Notes: generated by a model not told the origin, from the letters alone. A stretch of 64,000 bases of DNA from Neoakkermansia glycaniphila (GCF_001683795.1 NZ_LIGX01000019.1:62001-126000); one strand, 5' to 3'. Shown: positions 34,697 to 43,919, counted from the first letter of the stretch. Made by a program: numbers and translations.

Positions 34697-35941
34697 TCAG
34701 AAGTTGGTATAGACGCCGCCGATGAACGACCATCCGGTGAATCCATGGCCCGGAGCGGAGCCGCTGGAGTGGCCGTATTCAGCCATGGTCATGATTTTGA
34801 GGCGTGCGGGATCGTCGGCATACATGTAGAAGTTGAAGCCGAGCGCGACGGCCTGATAGGTATCGACGTAGCTGCCCTGCGTGTCGACGAGGGAGGCGTA
34901 GCGTTTGTTGAGGCAGACGGCCTGTGAGCCCGTACCGAGTTGGTAGCGCATGACGGCCTGGACATGTGGCGACAGGTTCCACGAGGGCATGACGGTGAGT
35001 CCGGCGAGATGGGAGGGGGAGACGGTTTTTCCTCCCTGCTTGTAATCGGCGATGTTTTGGGCCCAGATGCCTTCCATCATGAGTTCAAAGGGGCCTTGCT
35101 TGCCATAGTAGTAGAGAGCGAAGATGTCGCGCGCTTTGGTGCCGACGTTTTTGTACCGGTAAGAGCGGATATCCATGTCGTCGAAGTTGTGGATCCAGTC
35201 GAAGTAGATGCGCCCGTTTTGCAGGATGAGGTTGTCGGCTTTGTAGGAGAGTCCGATGTTGGCGTTGGCGGATTCCCATGTTCCCCATGTGCCTCGGCTG
35301 CGTTTTTCGCTGTTCGACCAGATGCCGGCATAGTAGCCGAGGTCGTTTTTCTTTTCGTCGTTGCAGATCCAGAGGCCGAAGGAGCTGTCGCTGACGAGCT
35401 GGTTTTCGACGGCGGAGAGTTCGGGCAGTTTGTATTTGGAGCTGGAAATGCGGTTTTCCGCGAGGATGACGGGGAGTATTTTGCCTGCGCCGATGGTGAA
35501 GTCGCTGAAGCTGTATTCGATGTTGGCTTCGTAGAGGTTGCCGTGGGTCATGCCATGGTCGTACCATTGGCCGTTTTTGTAGTAGCCGAGGCTGTCCACT
35601 CCGCCCATGTTCCAGATGTTGGTGATTCTGAGGTTGGTGAGCGCCTTGGCATTCCATCCGAGGCGGAGCCGCCTCCATTCGTCGGTGTGGCCTCCGCTGC
35701 CGGGGTATGTCGAAGCTCCGTTCGGAGAGACGGAGGCTGCCTGGTACTGGGCGCGGAGGGAGACGTTCAATTCCTGCACGTATGGGTTGTCCGGATTATG
35801 GTACAGGTGGACTTTGCCGTCGGGCTGGCCGTATGTTTGCTGCCACAGTCCGAGGGGCGTGGTGAAGGGCCGGTTGTCTGCGGTTGCGGTGAGGGAGAGT
35901 CCTGCGAGCAGGGCAGTCATGGTAATGAGTCGAGTGGTCAT
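34697..35941 (-). CDS. Outer-membrane porin-like beta-barrel protein
   Basis: 414 residues from ATG 35939-35941. Signal peptide MTTRLITMTALLAGLSLTATA. The mature protein has alternating beta-strand character and many aromatic residues (FDWIHNFDDMDIRSYRYKNV, YYAGIWSNSEKRSRG, LGFNFYMYADD) and ends in an aromatic residue (GGVYTNF), as outer-membrane barrels do. It resembles porin O/P-type proteins. It lies just upstream of phnX on the same strand, separated by the phn promoter and the palindrome. A role in phosphonate or phosphate entry is plausible but only from position. Confidence 0.72.
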   Translation of the reverse strand: MTTRLITMTALLAGLSLTATADNRPFTTPLGLWQQTYGQPDGKVHLYHNPDNPYVQELNVSLRAQYQAASVSPNGASTYPGSGGHTDEWRRLRLGWNAKALTNLRITNIWNMGGVDSLGYYKNGQWYDHGMTHGNLYEANIEYSFSDFTIGAGKILPVILAENRISSSKYKLPELSAVENQLVSDSSFGLWICNDEKKNDLGYYAGIWSNSEKRSRGTWGTWESANANIGLSYKADNLILQNGRIYFDWIHNFDDMDIRSYRYKNVGTKARDIFALYYYGKQGPFELMMEGIWAQNIADYKQGGKTVSPSHLAGLTVMPSWNLSPHVQAVMRYQLGTGSQAVCLNKRYASLVDTQGSYVDTYQAVALGFNFYMYADDPARLKIMTMAEYGHSSGSAPGHGFTGWSFIGGVYTNF

Positions 35942-36043
35942 GGATGGGTACAAGATAGCAGCGGTTCCGGTTTCTGCGATGGGTTTTTCGTTACGATTTT
36001 GCCAGATGTAGAGGTGCTCTTTTTCGGGCGAAGGCTTTTGTGT

Positions 36044-36072
36044 TTGATTTGAGATGCTTTTTCTGATATATG
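36044..36072 (+). promoter_or_regulatory. Promoter of the sulfatase gene (leaderless geometry)
   Basis: TTGATT (36044-36049), 17 bp, TATATG (36067-36072). The ATG is at 36080, eight positions after the last -10 base. Confidence 0.6.
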
Positions 36073-36079
36073 CAACGCG

Positions 36080-37663
36080 ATGAAACGCTTGAACTTCCTA
36101 CAAAAGAGGGCGAGTGCGCGCATGTGGCATGCCGCGTGTCTCTGCGCAACGGCGGCATGGAGTGTGCTTCCCGCTGCACGTGCGGCTCAGGATGAGGAGA
36201 AACCGAATATTCTGTTTATTCTGGTGGACGATATGGGCTGGCAGGATACGTCCGTGCCGTTCCGGTTCGATGCCAATGGTCAGCCCGTGGCTTCGCCGGG
36301 TAACGGGATTTTCAAGACGCCGGGTATGGAGAAGCTGGCGGAGCGCGGGATGCGGTTTACCCAGGCTTATACTCCGAGCGTTTGTTCTCCCAGCCGTACG
36401 GCGATCATGACCGGCCTCAATCCGTCGCGTACCCATATTACGAACTGGACGGATCCCGGACAGCCAAAGGATACGAGTATGCACGGCATCAAGACGATGA
36501 ATCCTCCGGCATGGCGTATTCAAGGTTTGACGGCCAAGGATCCGAGCATGGCGAAGATGTTCAAGGGTGCAGGATATAGAACCATTTTCGTGGGGAAGGC
36601 CCATTTTGGCCCGACGCCCAATAAGGCGGCCCAGCCGGAGGCGCTCGGTTTCGATGTGAATGTCGGCGGATGCGGCGCGGGGCAGCCCGGTTCCTATCTC
36701 GGCAAGGACAATTATGCGGAGAAAGCCTTCCGCGAGCAGAAGAAGATGGGGCCGCGCGATGTGCCCGATCTGGAGAAGTATCACGGTTCGGATACGTTCC
36801 TGACGGACGCCCTGAATACGGAGATGACGCGTGAGATCAAGAAGTCCGTGGGCATGAAGAAGCCGTTTTTCGCCTATTTCGGGCATTATGCCGTGCATGG
36901 TCCCCTGATGATGGATCCTCAGTTTGCCGCGACGTATCCGAAGCTGAACGGTGCACTGAAGAAGTACGCGACTCTGATTTCCGGGATGGATAAGTCGATT
37001 CTGTCCCTGCTGGATACGCTGGAGAAGGAAGGAGTGGCCGAGAATACGCTGATCGTGTTTGCCTCCGATAACGGCGGGACGGCTCCCAAGCCCCAGCCCT
37101 GCCAGCCTTTGCGCGGGATGAAAGGCACTCCTTATGAAGGCGGTATCAGGACGCCGCTGATTATTGCATGGGCGAAGCCGAATCCCGACAATCCCCTGCA
37201 GAAGAAGTACGCCATCAAGCCGGGCAGTACATGTGACCGTGTCGTTGCGCTTCAGGATATGTTTGCGACTTTCGGTTCGATGGTGAAGGGCAAGGTGCCT
37301 GCCAAGCTGGATTCCCAGGATATCAGCGGGCTGTTGACCGCCGAAGGCAAGTGCGACCGTCCGCAGACGTATTTCGTCAATTTCCCGCATGAGCATCAGG
37401 ATGCCTATTATGTGCTTCTGCGCGACGGAGACTGGAAGGTGATCTACCATTACCATACGAAGGCGTGGGAGCTTTACAATCTCAAGGACGATATCGGAGA
37501 GCAGAAGAATCTTGCCGATGCCGAGCCGAAGAAGCTCGCGGAGATGGCCCGCAAGCTCGTGGCGGAGCACAAGCGGCACGATGCCCAGTTCCCCATCGAT
37601 GCGCAGACGAAGAAGCCCGCGCAGTTCGTGATGCCCGGGGCTGCTGTTTCGCGCAAGGGGTGA
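36080..37663 (+). CDS. Exported type I sulfatase
   Basis: 527 residues with an N-terminal signal peptide ending near PAARAA. Alkaline-phosphatase superfamily: KPNILFILVDDMGWQD supplies metal-binding Asp residues. The sulfatase motif SVCSPSRTAIMTG has C102, to be converted to formylglycine, and R106. HYAVHGPLMM and FASDNGGTAP hold further metal and substrate ligands. The C-terminal domain includes WELYNLKDDIGEQKNLADAE. The Cys-type motif needs an anaerobic maturase (anSME) or FGE, not present in the window. Likely removes sulfate from host glycans. Followed by its own terminator. Confidence 0.92.
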   Translation: MKRLNFLQKRASARMWHAACLCATAAWSVLPAARAAQDEEKPNILFILVDDMGWQDTSVPFRFDANGQPVASPGNGIFKTPGMEKLAERGMRFTQAYTPSVCSPSRTAIMTGLNPSRTHITNWTDPGQPKDTSMHGIKTMNPPAWRIQGLTAKDPSMAKMFKGAGYRTIFVGKAHFGPTPNKAAQPEALGFDVNVGGCGAGQPGSYLGKDNYAEKAFREQKKMGPRDVPDLEKYHGSDTFLTDALNTEMTREIKKSVGMKKPFFAYFGHYAVHGPLMMDPQFAATYPKLNGALKKYATLISGMDKSILSLLDTLEKEGVAENTLIVFASDNGGTAPKPQPCQPLRGMKGTPYEGGIRTPLIIAWAKPNPDNPLQKKYAIKPGSTCDRVVALQDMFATFGSMVKGKVPAKLDSQDISGLLTAEGKCDRPQTYFVNFPHEHQDAYYVLLRDGDWKVIYHYHTKAWELYNLKDDIGEQKNLADAEPKKLAEMARKLVAEHKRHDAQFPIDAQTKKPAQFVMPGAAVSRKG

Positions 37664-37682
37664 TTTGCCTGATGATATGCGA

Positions 37683-37720
37683 GGCTGCACGAGGATTTTT
37701 CGTGCAGCCTTGACTTTTTA
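37683..37720 (+). terminator. Rho-independent terminator after the sulfatase
   Basis: GGCTGCACGA (37683-37692) pairs perfectly with TCGTGCAGCC (37700-37709), followed by TTGACTTTTTA. The T-rich tail doubles as the -35 of the next promoter. Confidence 0.85.
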
Positions 37721-37737
37721 TGCGCGGTGGATATAAT
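37710..37737 (+). promoter_or_regulatory. Promoter of the MBOAT/SGNH operon
   Basis: TTGACT (37710-37715), 16 bp, TATAAT (37732-37737). It begins on the first base after the sulfatase terminator stem. Confidence 0.75.
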
Positions 37738-37765
37738 TCCGCCGCGCTTTGTCGCTACTCTCTCT

Positions 37766-39241
37766 ATGCTGTTTAATTCGTGGGAATTCGTTGTGCTTTT
37801 GGTGGTGACGTTCGGCCTGTTTTACGCCGTTCCGAATATTCCGGCACGAAAATGCGTGCAATCGATCGTTTTGCTGATTGCCAGTACGGTGTTTTACGGA
37901 TGGGAGGACTGGAGGCTTCTGGGGCTGCTGGCCGTTTCATGCGGCGGCAATACGTTTGCCACCGTCAAGATTCTGCAGCATCGGCTGAACGACCATGAAC
38001 AAGGCGTGAAGACGTGGGTGCGGCTGGCGGTCGTGCTGAATTTACTGTTGCTCGGCGTGTTCAAGTATGCAGGGCTTGTGGTCGGACTGTTTCCTTTCTG
38101 TTCTCCGGAGTTTGTGGAGAGCGTACGTTCCATTCCCTTGCCGATCGGCATTTCCTTCTACACGTTCCACGGCATCAGTATGGTGGTGGATATGAGCCGC
38201 GGGAAGGTGCATGCCTACGACAATCTGATACGGACGGCACCCCGGAAGACGGTGTATTCGAATACATTCCGCGATATGGGGCTGTATTTGCTGTTTTTTC
38301 CGCAATTGATCGCCGGGCCGATCATCAAGGCGCATTATTTCTGGCCGCAGATCAAGGCCAAGGTTTTTGCCGGGATCGATTGGCAACGGGCGTTCAGGTA
38401 TTGCGTGGCCGGGTACTTTTTCAAGATGGTGGTTGCGGATAATCTCGCACCGGTGACGAGCGTGTTGCAGAGTTCCGATTATATCGCTTCTCAAAACGGC
38501 GTGACGCTGCTGCTGATGCTGTTCGGCTACAGTATGCAGATTTTCGCCGATTTCGGCGGATATTCCATGATTGCGATCGGTCTTGCCGCATTGTTCGGCT
38601 ACCGTTTCCCGATCAATTTCAATTTCCCGTATATCAGTACGAGCCTGACCCATTTCTGGCAGCGGTGGAATATGACTCTTTCCGCTTGGCTGCGCGATTA
38701 TCTGTATATTCCGCTGGGCGGCAACCGCAAGGGGGCGTGCCGGACTTACCTGAATCTTTTCTTGGTGATGTTCCTCGGCGGGCTATGGCATGGCGCCGAC
38801 TGGAAGTTCGCCCTGTGGGGGACGATGCACGGTTTGTTTCTGGCGGCAGAGCGTTTTCTGGGGAACCGTCCGGCACTGGCTTCGGTGCGCATTCCTTCGC
38901 TGGTGAAGATCGTCTATTGTTTCACGGTCGTCGCCTGCCTCTGGACGACGTTCCTGATGCCCGATATCGGTACGGTGTTTTTGTTCTTCCGGCAGGTATG
39001 GACAAATTTTGCCTGCACTCCGGCCGATCTGCTTGGCAATATGAGTGTGTACAGTGTGTGCCTGTTCGGTTCTTTGGTGGTTTTGTATCACGTGTATGGC
39101 TGGCTCAAGGAATACCGGATGACCGCATGGAACGGCGATATGCATTATCCGCGCCTGTTCGGTTGCCTGTACGGCGCCATGATTTTCCTGATTCTGACGA
39201 ATTCTGGGCCGCAATGCGGGTTCGTCTATTTCCAATTCTAA
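37766..39241 (+). CDS. MBOAT-family O-acyltransferase (AlgI-like)
   Basis: 491 residues from ATG 37766 (MLFNSWEFVVLLVVTFGLFY), the typical AlgI-type N-terminus; the frame from 37727 crosses the promoter. About ten membrane helices. FYTFHGISMVVDMSRGKV, FFPQLIAGPI, FNFPYISTSLTHFWQRWNMT, LSAWLRDYLYIPLGGNRKGA and LGGLWHGADWKF are conserved, the last carrying the catalytic His. It moves acetyl groups across the inner membrane for O-acetylation of a periplasmic or surface glycan. The downstream SGNH gene is its usual partner. Confidence 0.93.
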   Translation: MLFNSWEFVVLLVVTFGLFYAVPNIPARKCVQSIVLLIASTVFYGWEDWRLLGLLAVSCGGNTFATVKILQHRLNDHEQGVKTWVRLAVVLNLLLLGVFKYAGLVVGLFPFCSPEFVESVRSIPLPIGISFYTFHGISMVVDMSRGKVHAYDNLIRTAPRKTVYSNTFRDMGLYLLFFPQLIAGPIIKAHYFWPQIKAKVFAGIDWQRAFRYCVAGYFFKMVVADNLAPVTSVLQSSDYIASQNGVTLLLMLFGYSMQIFADFGGYSMIAIGLAALFGYRFPINFNFPYISTSLTHFWQRWNMTLSAWLRDYLYIPLGGNRKGACRTYLNLFLVMFLGGLWHGADWKFALWGTMHGLFLAAERFLGNRPALASVRIPSLVKIVYCFTVVACLWTTFLMPDIGTVFLFFRQVWTNFACTPADLLGNMSVYSVCLFGSLVVLYHVYGWLKEYRMTAWNGDMHYPRLFGCLYGAMIFLILTNSGPQCGFVYFQF

Positions 39242-39253
39242 TTCCTTCTTCCT

Positions 39254-40114
39254 ATGCTTCGCCGTTCGACATGGATTTTTACCGTATGTATTCTTTTTTC
39301 GATGGGGCTGTGCTTTGTCGGACAGAGGCTGTTATATGAGTATCTGGAGGAATCGCAGGCGCATTTCATTGCGGAGAATCCCTATTTCGTGACGCTGGGG
39401 CGTTTGCAGAATGTGGAGGATTTGAAGGGCGATGCGGTGATTCTGGGGTCATCGATGACAGAGCGCCTTCAGTCTTCCGATTCGGTTTCGGTGATCGGCG
39501 TTCCGGGCAGTTCCTTTCTCGGCGGCATGCTGTTTTTGAAGAAATGCAGGTTCAAACCCGGCACGGTGGCTGTGGTTGAAGGCAATCTGATTACCTCGGG
39601 AACGAATGCCGGAGTGATTCGCGATACGGAGAAGTGGGATTTTCGTTTGTTTCAGGGAAGCAGGCATTTTTCCATCCGGTCGAAGCCTTCCTCGTTGCTG
39701 TTGACGTTCCTGTACGACAAACTGCTGTCTCATGCGGGTGCGGATCGGGCGGATTCATGCTTCGATGAAGAGGGGTTTCATCCCGAAAGGGAGGTGCATT
39801 CCGGTGGGGCTGGCGCGCCGGACGGTCGGCTGAATGCCGTGATGCAAGGTATACAAGATTTGCAAAAGCAGGGGTTCCGGCCCTGTATCGTGTGGTATCC
39901 CACTCATTTGCCGGAAAGCGATGATACGCGGCGCAACCGGAGTGTTTGCATGGAAGCGGCGGCCAGAACAGGCGTGCCCTTTCTGGATTACTCCGATGCT
40001 CCCTTCAAGGATCGGCTGCGGTTTACCGATACGCACCATTTGAAGAGTACGGCACGGGAAACAAGTACGTTTCGCAATACAATCGCCCGCGATGCCATGA
40101 AAGCATCGCGGTAG
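39254..40114 (+). CDS. SGNH-hydrolase-like protein, partner of the MBOAT acyltransferase
   Basis: 286 residues with a non-cleaved N-terminal membrane anchor (FTVCILFSMGLCFVG). The block GDAVILGSSMTERL carries the putative nucleophile Ser (GSS). VIGVPGSSFLGG is block II-like. FTDTHHLKSTA near the C-terminus gives the Asp and His. The layout fits AlgX/DltD-like acetyl transfer partners. It starts 12 nt after the MBOAT stop, so the two should form one export/transfer system for O-acetylation. The acceptor polymer is unknown. Confidence 0.8.
   Translation: MLRRSTWIFTVCILFSMGLCFVGQRLLYEYLEESQAHFIAENPYFVTLGRLQNVEDLKGDAVILGSSMTERLQSSDSVSVIGVPGSSFLGGMLFLKKCRFKPGTVAVVEGNLITSGTNAGVIRDTEKWDFRLFQGSRHFSIRSKPSSLLLTFLYDKLLSHAGADRADSCFDEEGFHPEREVHSGGAGAPDGRLNAVMQGIQDLQKQGFRPCIVWYPTHLPESDDTRRNRSVCMEAAARTGVPFLDYSDAPFKDRLRFTDTHHLKSTARETSTFRNTIARDAMKASR
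40087..40111. terminator. Hairpin at convergent gene ends (SGNH/fucosidase)
   Basis: CCGCGATGC (40087-40095) pairs with GCATCGCGG (40103-40111) within the last codons of the SGNH gene. No T-run, so its role as a terminator is uncertain. Confidence 0.35.
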
Positions 40115-40129
40115 AATGCCGCGACCGGA

Positions 40130-41959
40130 TCAGCGGGACGGTGAGGAGGGGGTCAAGCGGACGCTTCGGATGTTGGCGACGCCTATTTTCGGTTTGGCTG
40201 CTGCCTTGAACGTAATGGTGTTGTCGCCCTGCTGCAGGCGGATGAGTCCGGGAGAGACGGTGCGGTAATCCTGCCATGATGCCGTGGGAGAGACGGTCCA
40301 TTGGAGAGAGTCCGAACCTTGTGCAATATCCACGGGGGTGCCTGCGGTATCCGGCGCGCATGCGTAGTCGATTTCGAGTTTGTAATGGCCGGCCTTGGCA
40401 TTGTTGATCTTCCATGAGATCGTATCAGGCTGTTTCATCCAGAAACCGATGTTTTGTACGGTTTTTTCCGATGCTCCGACAAGTTTGCCGCTGGCGGGCG
40501 GTGTTTCAAGTTTGACGCCTCCCGAGAGATGTGCCGTGTTTGCGTCCAGCAGGAAGTTGCCGTCGGTTTGCGGTGAGATGCCGTCGATGATTTTGCCTTT
40601 GCCCGTCATGGCGAGTACGGTGGCATGAGGATCTCGGGAGAGTTTTCCGATGTCTGCCATGATGCCGCCGGGAATGCGCTCGTAGGGAACAGTCGCGCCT
40701 CCGTCCAGAGCCTTGAGGGTGAGTTCTCCTTCGGGAGTGATCGGGATGAGGAGTTTTCCGTCCTGCGGCCAGTCGTAGATGAAGAGGTAGGATGTATCGC
40801 CTTTCGTGGTGGAGCGCCCCCACGGGAGTTTGCCGAAGGTGGAGAGGGTGGTGCCGTAGATGGCTTCATGGTTTTTATCCATCCAGCGCCCGACTTCCGC
40901 CAAGCGTTCAAGGCTGGGCTGGGGAATTTCACCATTTGGCATGGGACCGATGTTGAGGAGGTAATTGCCGCCCTTGGATGCGGTGTCGATGAGGTGGCGA
41001 ATCAGCGTTTGCGTGCTTTTCCAATTCTGATCGTGTTTGGCGTAGCCCCAGGATTTGTTCATGGTCATGCAACTTTCCCAATCCTTGCCCGGCAGGCCGG
41101 TATCCGGAATTTCCTGTTCGGGAGTGCCAAAATCGGCGCCGAACATATCGTCTTTGCTCATACCGGCCATGCCCTTGCGAGCTTTGGTGATGCGGTTGTT
41201 GACGATGATGTCCGGTTTGAGGGTGCGCAGGTAGTTGTAGATTTCCCGGCCGTCCGCATCCTTCCACCAGCCTTCCCATTCACCGTCGAACCACAGGACT
41301 TCGGTGCCGTATTTGCCGATGAGTTCGGCGAGCTGGCCTTTCATGTAGGGGAGGTATCCTGTTTTGTTTTTGGCGGGGATGAATCCGAGTTTGGGGTTGT
41401 CCCATTCAAGTACGGAGTAGTATGTGCCGAAGATGATGCCGTGTTTGCGGCATGCGTCGGATAGTTCTTTCAGGAAGTCTTTGCCGTAGGGAGTGGCTTT
41501 TTTGACGTTGTAGTCGGTCAGGGCGGAATCGAACATGCAGAATCCGTCGTGGTGCTTGGTTGTGACGATGATGTATTTGGCTCCGGCAGCTTTGATGGCC
41601 TGTACCCAGGCATCGGCGTCGAATTTATCCAGAGTGAGTTGAGAGGCATTTTTTCTGTATTCTTCTGCGGGCACTTTGCCGAAGTTCATGATCCATTCGG
41701 CACATGGATGCGGTACTTTGCCTTTATATTCTCCACCCATGACGGCGTAGGGACCGATGTGGATGAAGATTCCGAAACGGGCGTCCCGCCACCATTGCAT
41801 GCGCTCGTCGCGGTCCTGAGGGGGCATGTGGGTGAAGTCTTTGATCTGTACAGCTTCGGGCGAGGTGACGGCCTGCCGCGCAAGGCCAGGGTCGGGCAGT
41901 TCATTGGCCTGCAGGCTGGAGGTTGTGAGAGCGATGAGCGGAATCATGAATGAGCGCAT
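40130..41959 (-). CDS. Exported alpha-L-fucosidase, GH29
   Basis: 609 residues from ATG 41957-41959 with a signal peptide. WWRDARFGIFIHIGPYAVMG, YIIVTTKHHDGFCMFDS and EVLWFDGEWEG are GH29 hallmarks. D225 in the last is the expected nucleophile. SKGGNYLLNIGPMPNGEI follows. The C-terminal ~150 residues form a beta-rich domain (IGFWMKQPDTISWKI, GHYKLEIDYACAPDTAGTPV, QQGDNTITFKA) that looks like a carbohydrate-binding module. Removes terminal fucose, consistent with mucin use together with the GH20 and sulfatase genes. Convergent with the SGNH gene. Confidence 0.95.
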   Translation of the reverse strand: MRSFMIPLIALTTSSLQANELPDPGLARQAVTSPEAVQIKDFTHMPPQDRDERMQWWRDARFGIFIHIGPYAVMGGEYKGKVPHPCAEWIMNFGKVPAEEYRKNASQLTLDKFDADAWVQAIKAAGAKYIIVTTKHHDGFCMFDSALTDYNVKKATPYGKDFLKELSDACRKHGIIFGTYYSVLEWDNPKLGFIPAKNKTGYLPYMKGQLAELIGKYGTEVLWFDGEWEGWWKDADGREIYNYLRTLKPDIIVNNRITKARKGMAGMSKDDMFGADFGTPEQEIPDTGLPGKDWESCMTMNKSWGYAKHDQNWKSTQTLIRHLIDTASKGGNYLLNIGPMPNGEIPQPSLERLAEVGRWMDKNHEAIYGTTLSTFGKLPWGRSTTKGDTSYLFIYDWPQDGKLLIPITPEGELTLKALDGGATVPYERIPGGIMADIGKLSRDPHATVLAMTGKGKIIDGISPQTDGNFLLDANTAHLSGGVKLETPPASGKLVGASEKTVQNIGFWMKQPDTISWKINNAKAGHYKLEIDYACAPDTAGTPVDIAQGSDSLQWTVSPTASWQDYRTVSPGLIRLQQGDNTITFKAAAKPKIGVANIRSVRLTPSSPSR

Positions 41960-41965
41960 ATTGCA

Positions 41966-41994
41966 ATGTTAACACTGTTATCGTGTGAGGTCAA
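41966..41994 (-). promoter_or_regulatory. Promoter of the fucosidase gene (leaderless geometry)
   Basis: Minus strand: TTGACC (41994-41989), 17 bp, TAACAT (41971-41966). The ATG begins at 41959, seven positions after the last -10 base. Confidence 0.65.
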
Positions 41995-42133
41995 ACAGAA
42001 AGATAACAGGTCGATCCGGGTGCCGGAAGGGGTTGTTTGTTTTGATAAGATGTTTATGAATAGTATTTTCAAGTTAGGTAGGCGTTTGCGGGGATGATGT
42101 CAGAAGTGGCGGACATATGGGCTTGTTGCAGTC

Positions 42134-42162
42134 TTGACAGGGTGGGGGGCACCGCCTATGAT
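42134..42162 (+). promoter_or_regulatory. Promoter of the alpha/beta-hydrolase lipoprotein gene
   Basis: TTGACA (42134-42139), 17 bp G-rich spacer, TATGAT (42157-42162): the best consensus match in the window. It lies inside the longest form of the ORF and therefore argues for a downstream start. Confidence 0.75.
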
Positions 42163-42207
42163 GAATCCGAAGCCATTCGTCGGGTTCGAATTTTTACTGA
42201 TACGTCC

Positions 42208-43893
42208 GTGGGCACATGGTGGCCATCTTTGTTTATTTCTCTTCGGGGCATATGGATTGCCCTGATGCTGGCGGTTGTATCCGGCTGCGTGTCGACGCCG
42301 ATTCCCGAACCGAAGCCGACCGAGGTGACTTTGCAGCAGAAGTCGTACGCCTTTTATGTTGCTGAGGCTCGTGAAGCGTGGTACGTGATGGGCAACCCTG
42401 ACCGGTCGGCGGAGTGGGGGGCTGCCTTGGCCCGGTATAACCATGCGCTGGATATGATTTTCCGCAGTGTGCGTTATGAGAATTTCCATTCCAAGCAAGT
42501 TTCCGGCAAGCCGATCGATCTTGCGGATACTTCCTATCCCTTCACTTTCGCCCGCGATTTCGGCGAGAATTTGAAGCTTCGCGAGGTGTATGCGGATATG
42601 GTGCCTTGCACGGATATCAATCCGGACGATTTGGAGGAGCGTAATACGGTGCGCGGTCTGGGTGTGCCGCTGGCAGGTGTCGTGCAACCGGAGGATGCGA
42701 AGAAGATCAGGAATCTCCGGGTGGTGAAGGACTGGGGCAATGTGCATACGATTACGGCGGTGCTTTCGTTTCCCAAGGATCCGAAGAGCCGTCAGAAGCC
42801 CGTTCTGCATTTCTTCCTGCGTTTGAATCGCGAGAATGTGCCGGTGGGCCGGATGGAGTATAGGTTGGCCGGGGATTTTTCCGTACCGATTTCGCTCTAT
42901 TGGCGGCTGACCCATGCGAATGATATGCGCCTGCTGGGACTGTTTCGCCCGCAGAAGCTGCAAAGCGTGACGGGGCTTTCGTTTACGGAGCCGTATAATC
43001 CGAACAAGATTCCGGTGGTATTGGTACATGGCCTGATGTCGAGCCCCGGTACGTTTTCCAATTTGACGAACTGGCTGTTGAAGAATCCCGAGATTCGCAA
43101 GAATTACCAGTTCTGGTATTTTTCCTATCCGACGGGGGTGACGTGGCTTGTCAGCGCGGATGCCTTCCGTCGGGCTTTGCATGAAGCCCGGCAGGAGCTC
43201 GATCCCCGGCACCGGGACAGGAAATGGGACGAGATGGTGGTGATCGGCCATTCGATGGGCGGGTTGATTACCCGCTACAGTCTGAGCGAGCAGCCTTGGA
43301 ATATTTTGCGCGAGGAGATTGTCCCGGCGTACAGGAGCAGCCTGACATCGAAGTATGTGGACAAGCCGTTCCCGAATCCGGCCTTGGAGTCGTTTCGCAG
43401 CCGCTTTTTCTTCAAGCCTCTCAAAGAGCCGAAACGCGTGATTTTTCTGGCGACTCCTCACAGGGGGGCTCCGTTTGCGGATAGTTGGCTTTCACAGATC
43501 GGTTCATGGATTATTCGCCTGCCGCAGAATATTCTGATGCAGACGCTGAAGGCGGTGACTCTGCAGGACGATTTTGTTTTCCTGCACCCGGAAAAGGCTT
43601 TGGAGGAGATGAAAAGCATCCGCCAGCTTTCTCCGCACGGTTATGCGATCAAGGGACTTTCGGAGTTGAAAATCAAGCCGATGCCCGTGCATTCCATTAT
43701 CGGAGACCGGGGGCGCGGCAATACTCCGCGCAGTTCGGATGGCATTGTGCCGTATTGGTCCAGCCATTTGTATGGGGTGCAATCCGAGAAGATCGTGCCC
43801 TCTGGGCACAGTGTGCAGGATGTGCCGGAGACGGCGGAGGAGGTGCAGCGCATCCTGCTGGAGCATCTGCGCCAGTTGAAGCTTTTGCGCTAG
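42208..43893 (+). CDS. Alpha/beta-hydrolase lipoprotein (lipase/esterase-like)
   Basis: About 561 residues if GTG 42208 is used; TTG 42229 is another candidate. The ATG at 42094 lies upstream of the promoter. The leader GIWIALMLAVVSGC is a lipobox. The catalytic core is a DUF676/PGAP1-type alpha/beta hydrolase: PVVLVHGLMSSPGTFSNLTN (oxyanion region), VVIGHSMGGLITRYS (nucleophile Ser), LATPHRGAPFADSW, and near the end DGIVPYWSSHL (acid) with PSGHSVQDV (His). The N-terminal ~200 residues are a separate alpha-helical/beta region of unknown role. Membrane-attached; the ester substrate is unknown. Confidence 0.82.
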   Translation: MGTWWPSLFISLRGIWIALMLAVVSGCVSTPIPEPKPTEVTLQQKSYAFYVAEAREAWYVMGNPDRSAEWGAALARYNHALDMIFRSVRYENFHSKQVSGKPIDLADTSYPFTFARDFGENLKLREVYADMVPCTDINPDDLEERNTVRGLGVPLAGVVQPEDAKKIRNLRVVKDWGNVHTITAVLSFPKDPKSRQKPVLHFFLRLNRENVPVGRMEYRLAGDFSVPISLYWRLTHANDMRLLGLFRPQKLQSVTGLSFTEPYNPNKIPVVLVHGLMSSPGTFSNLTNWLLKNPEIRKNYQFWYFSYPTGVTWLVSADAFRRALHEARQELDPRHRDRKWDEMVVIGHSMGGLITRYSLSEQPWNILREEIVPAYRSSLTSKYVDKPFPNPALESFRSRFFFKPLKEPKRVIFLATPHRGAPFADSWLSQIGSWIIRLPQNILMQTLKAVTLQDDFVFLHPEKALEEMKSIRQLSPHGYAIKGLSELKIKPMPVHSIIGDRGRGNTPRSSDGIVPYWSSHLYGVQSEKIVPSGHSVQDVPETAEEVQRILLEHLRQLKLLR

Positions 43894-43919
43894 AACTTGC
43901 CTGAACGGAGTTCGGTGCG

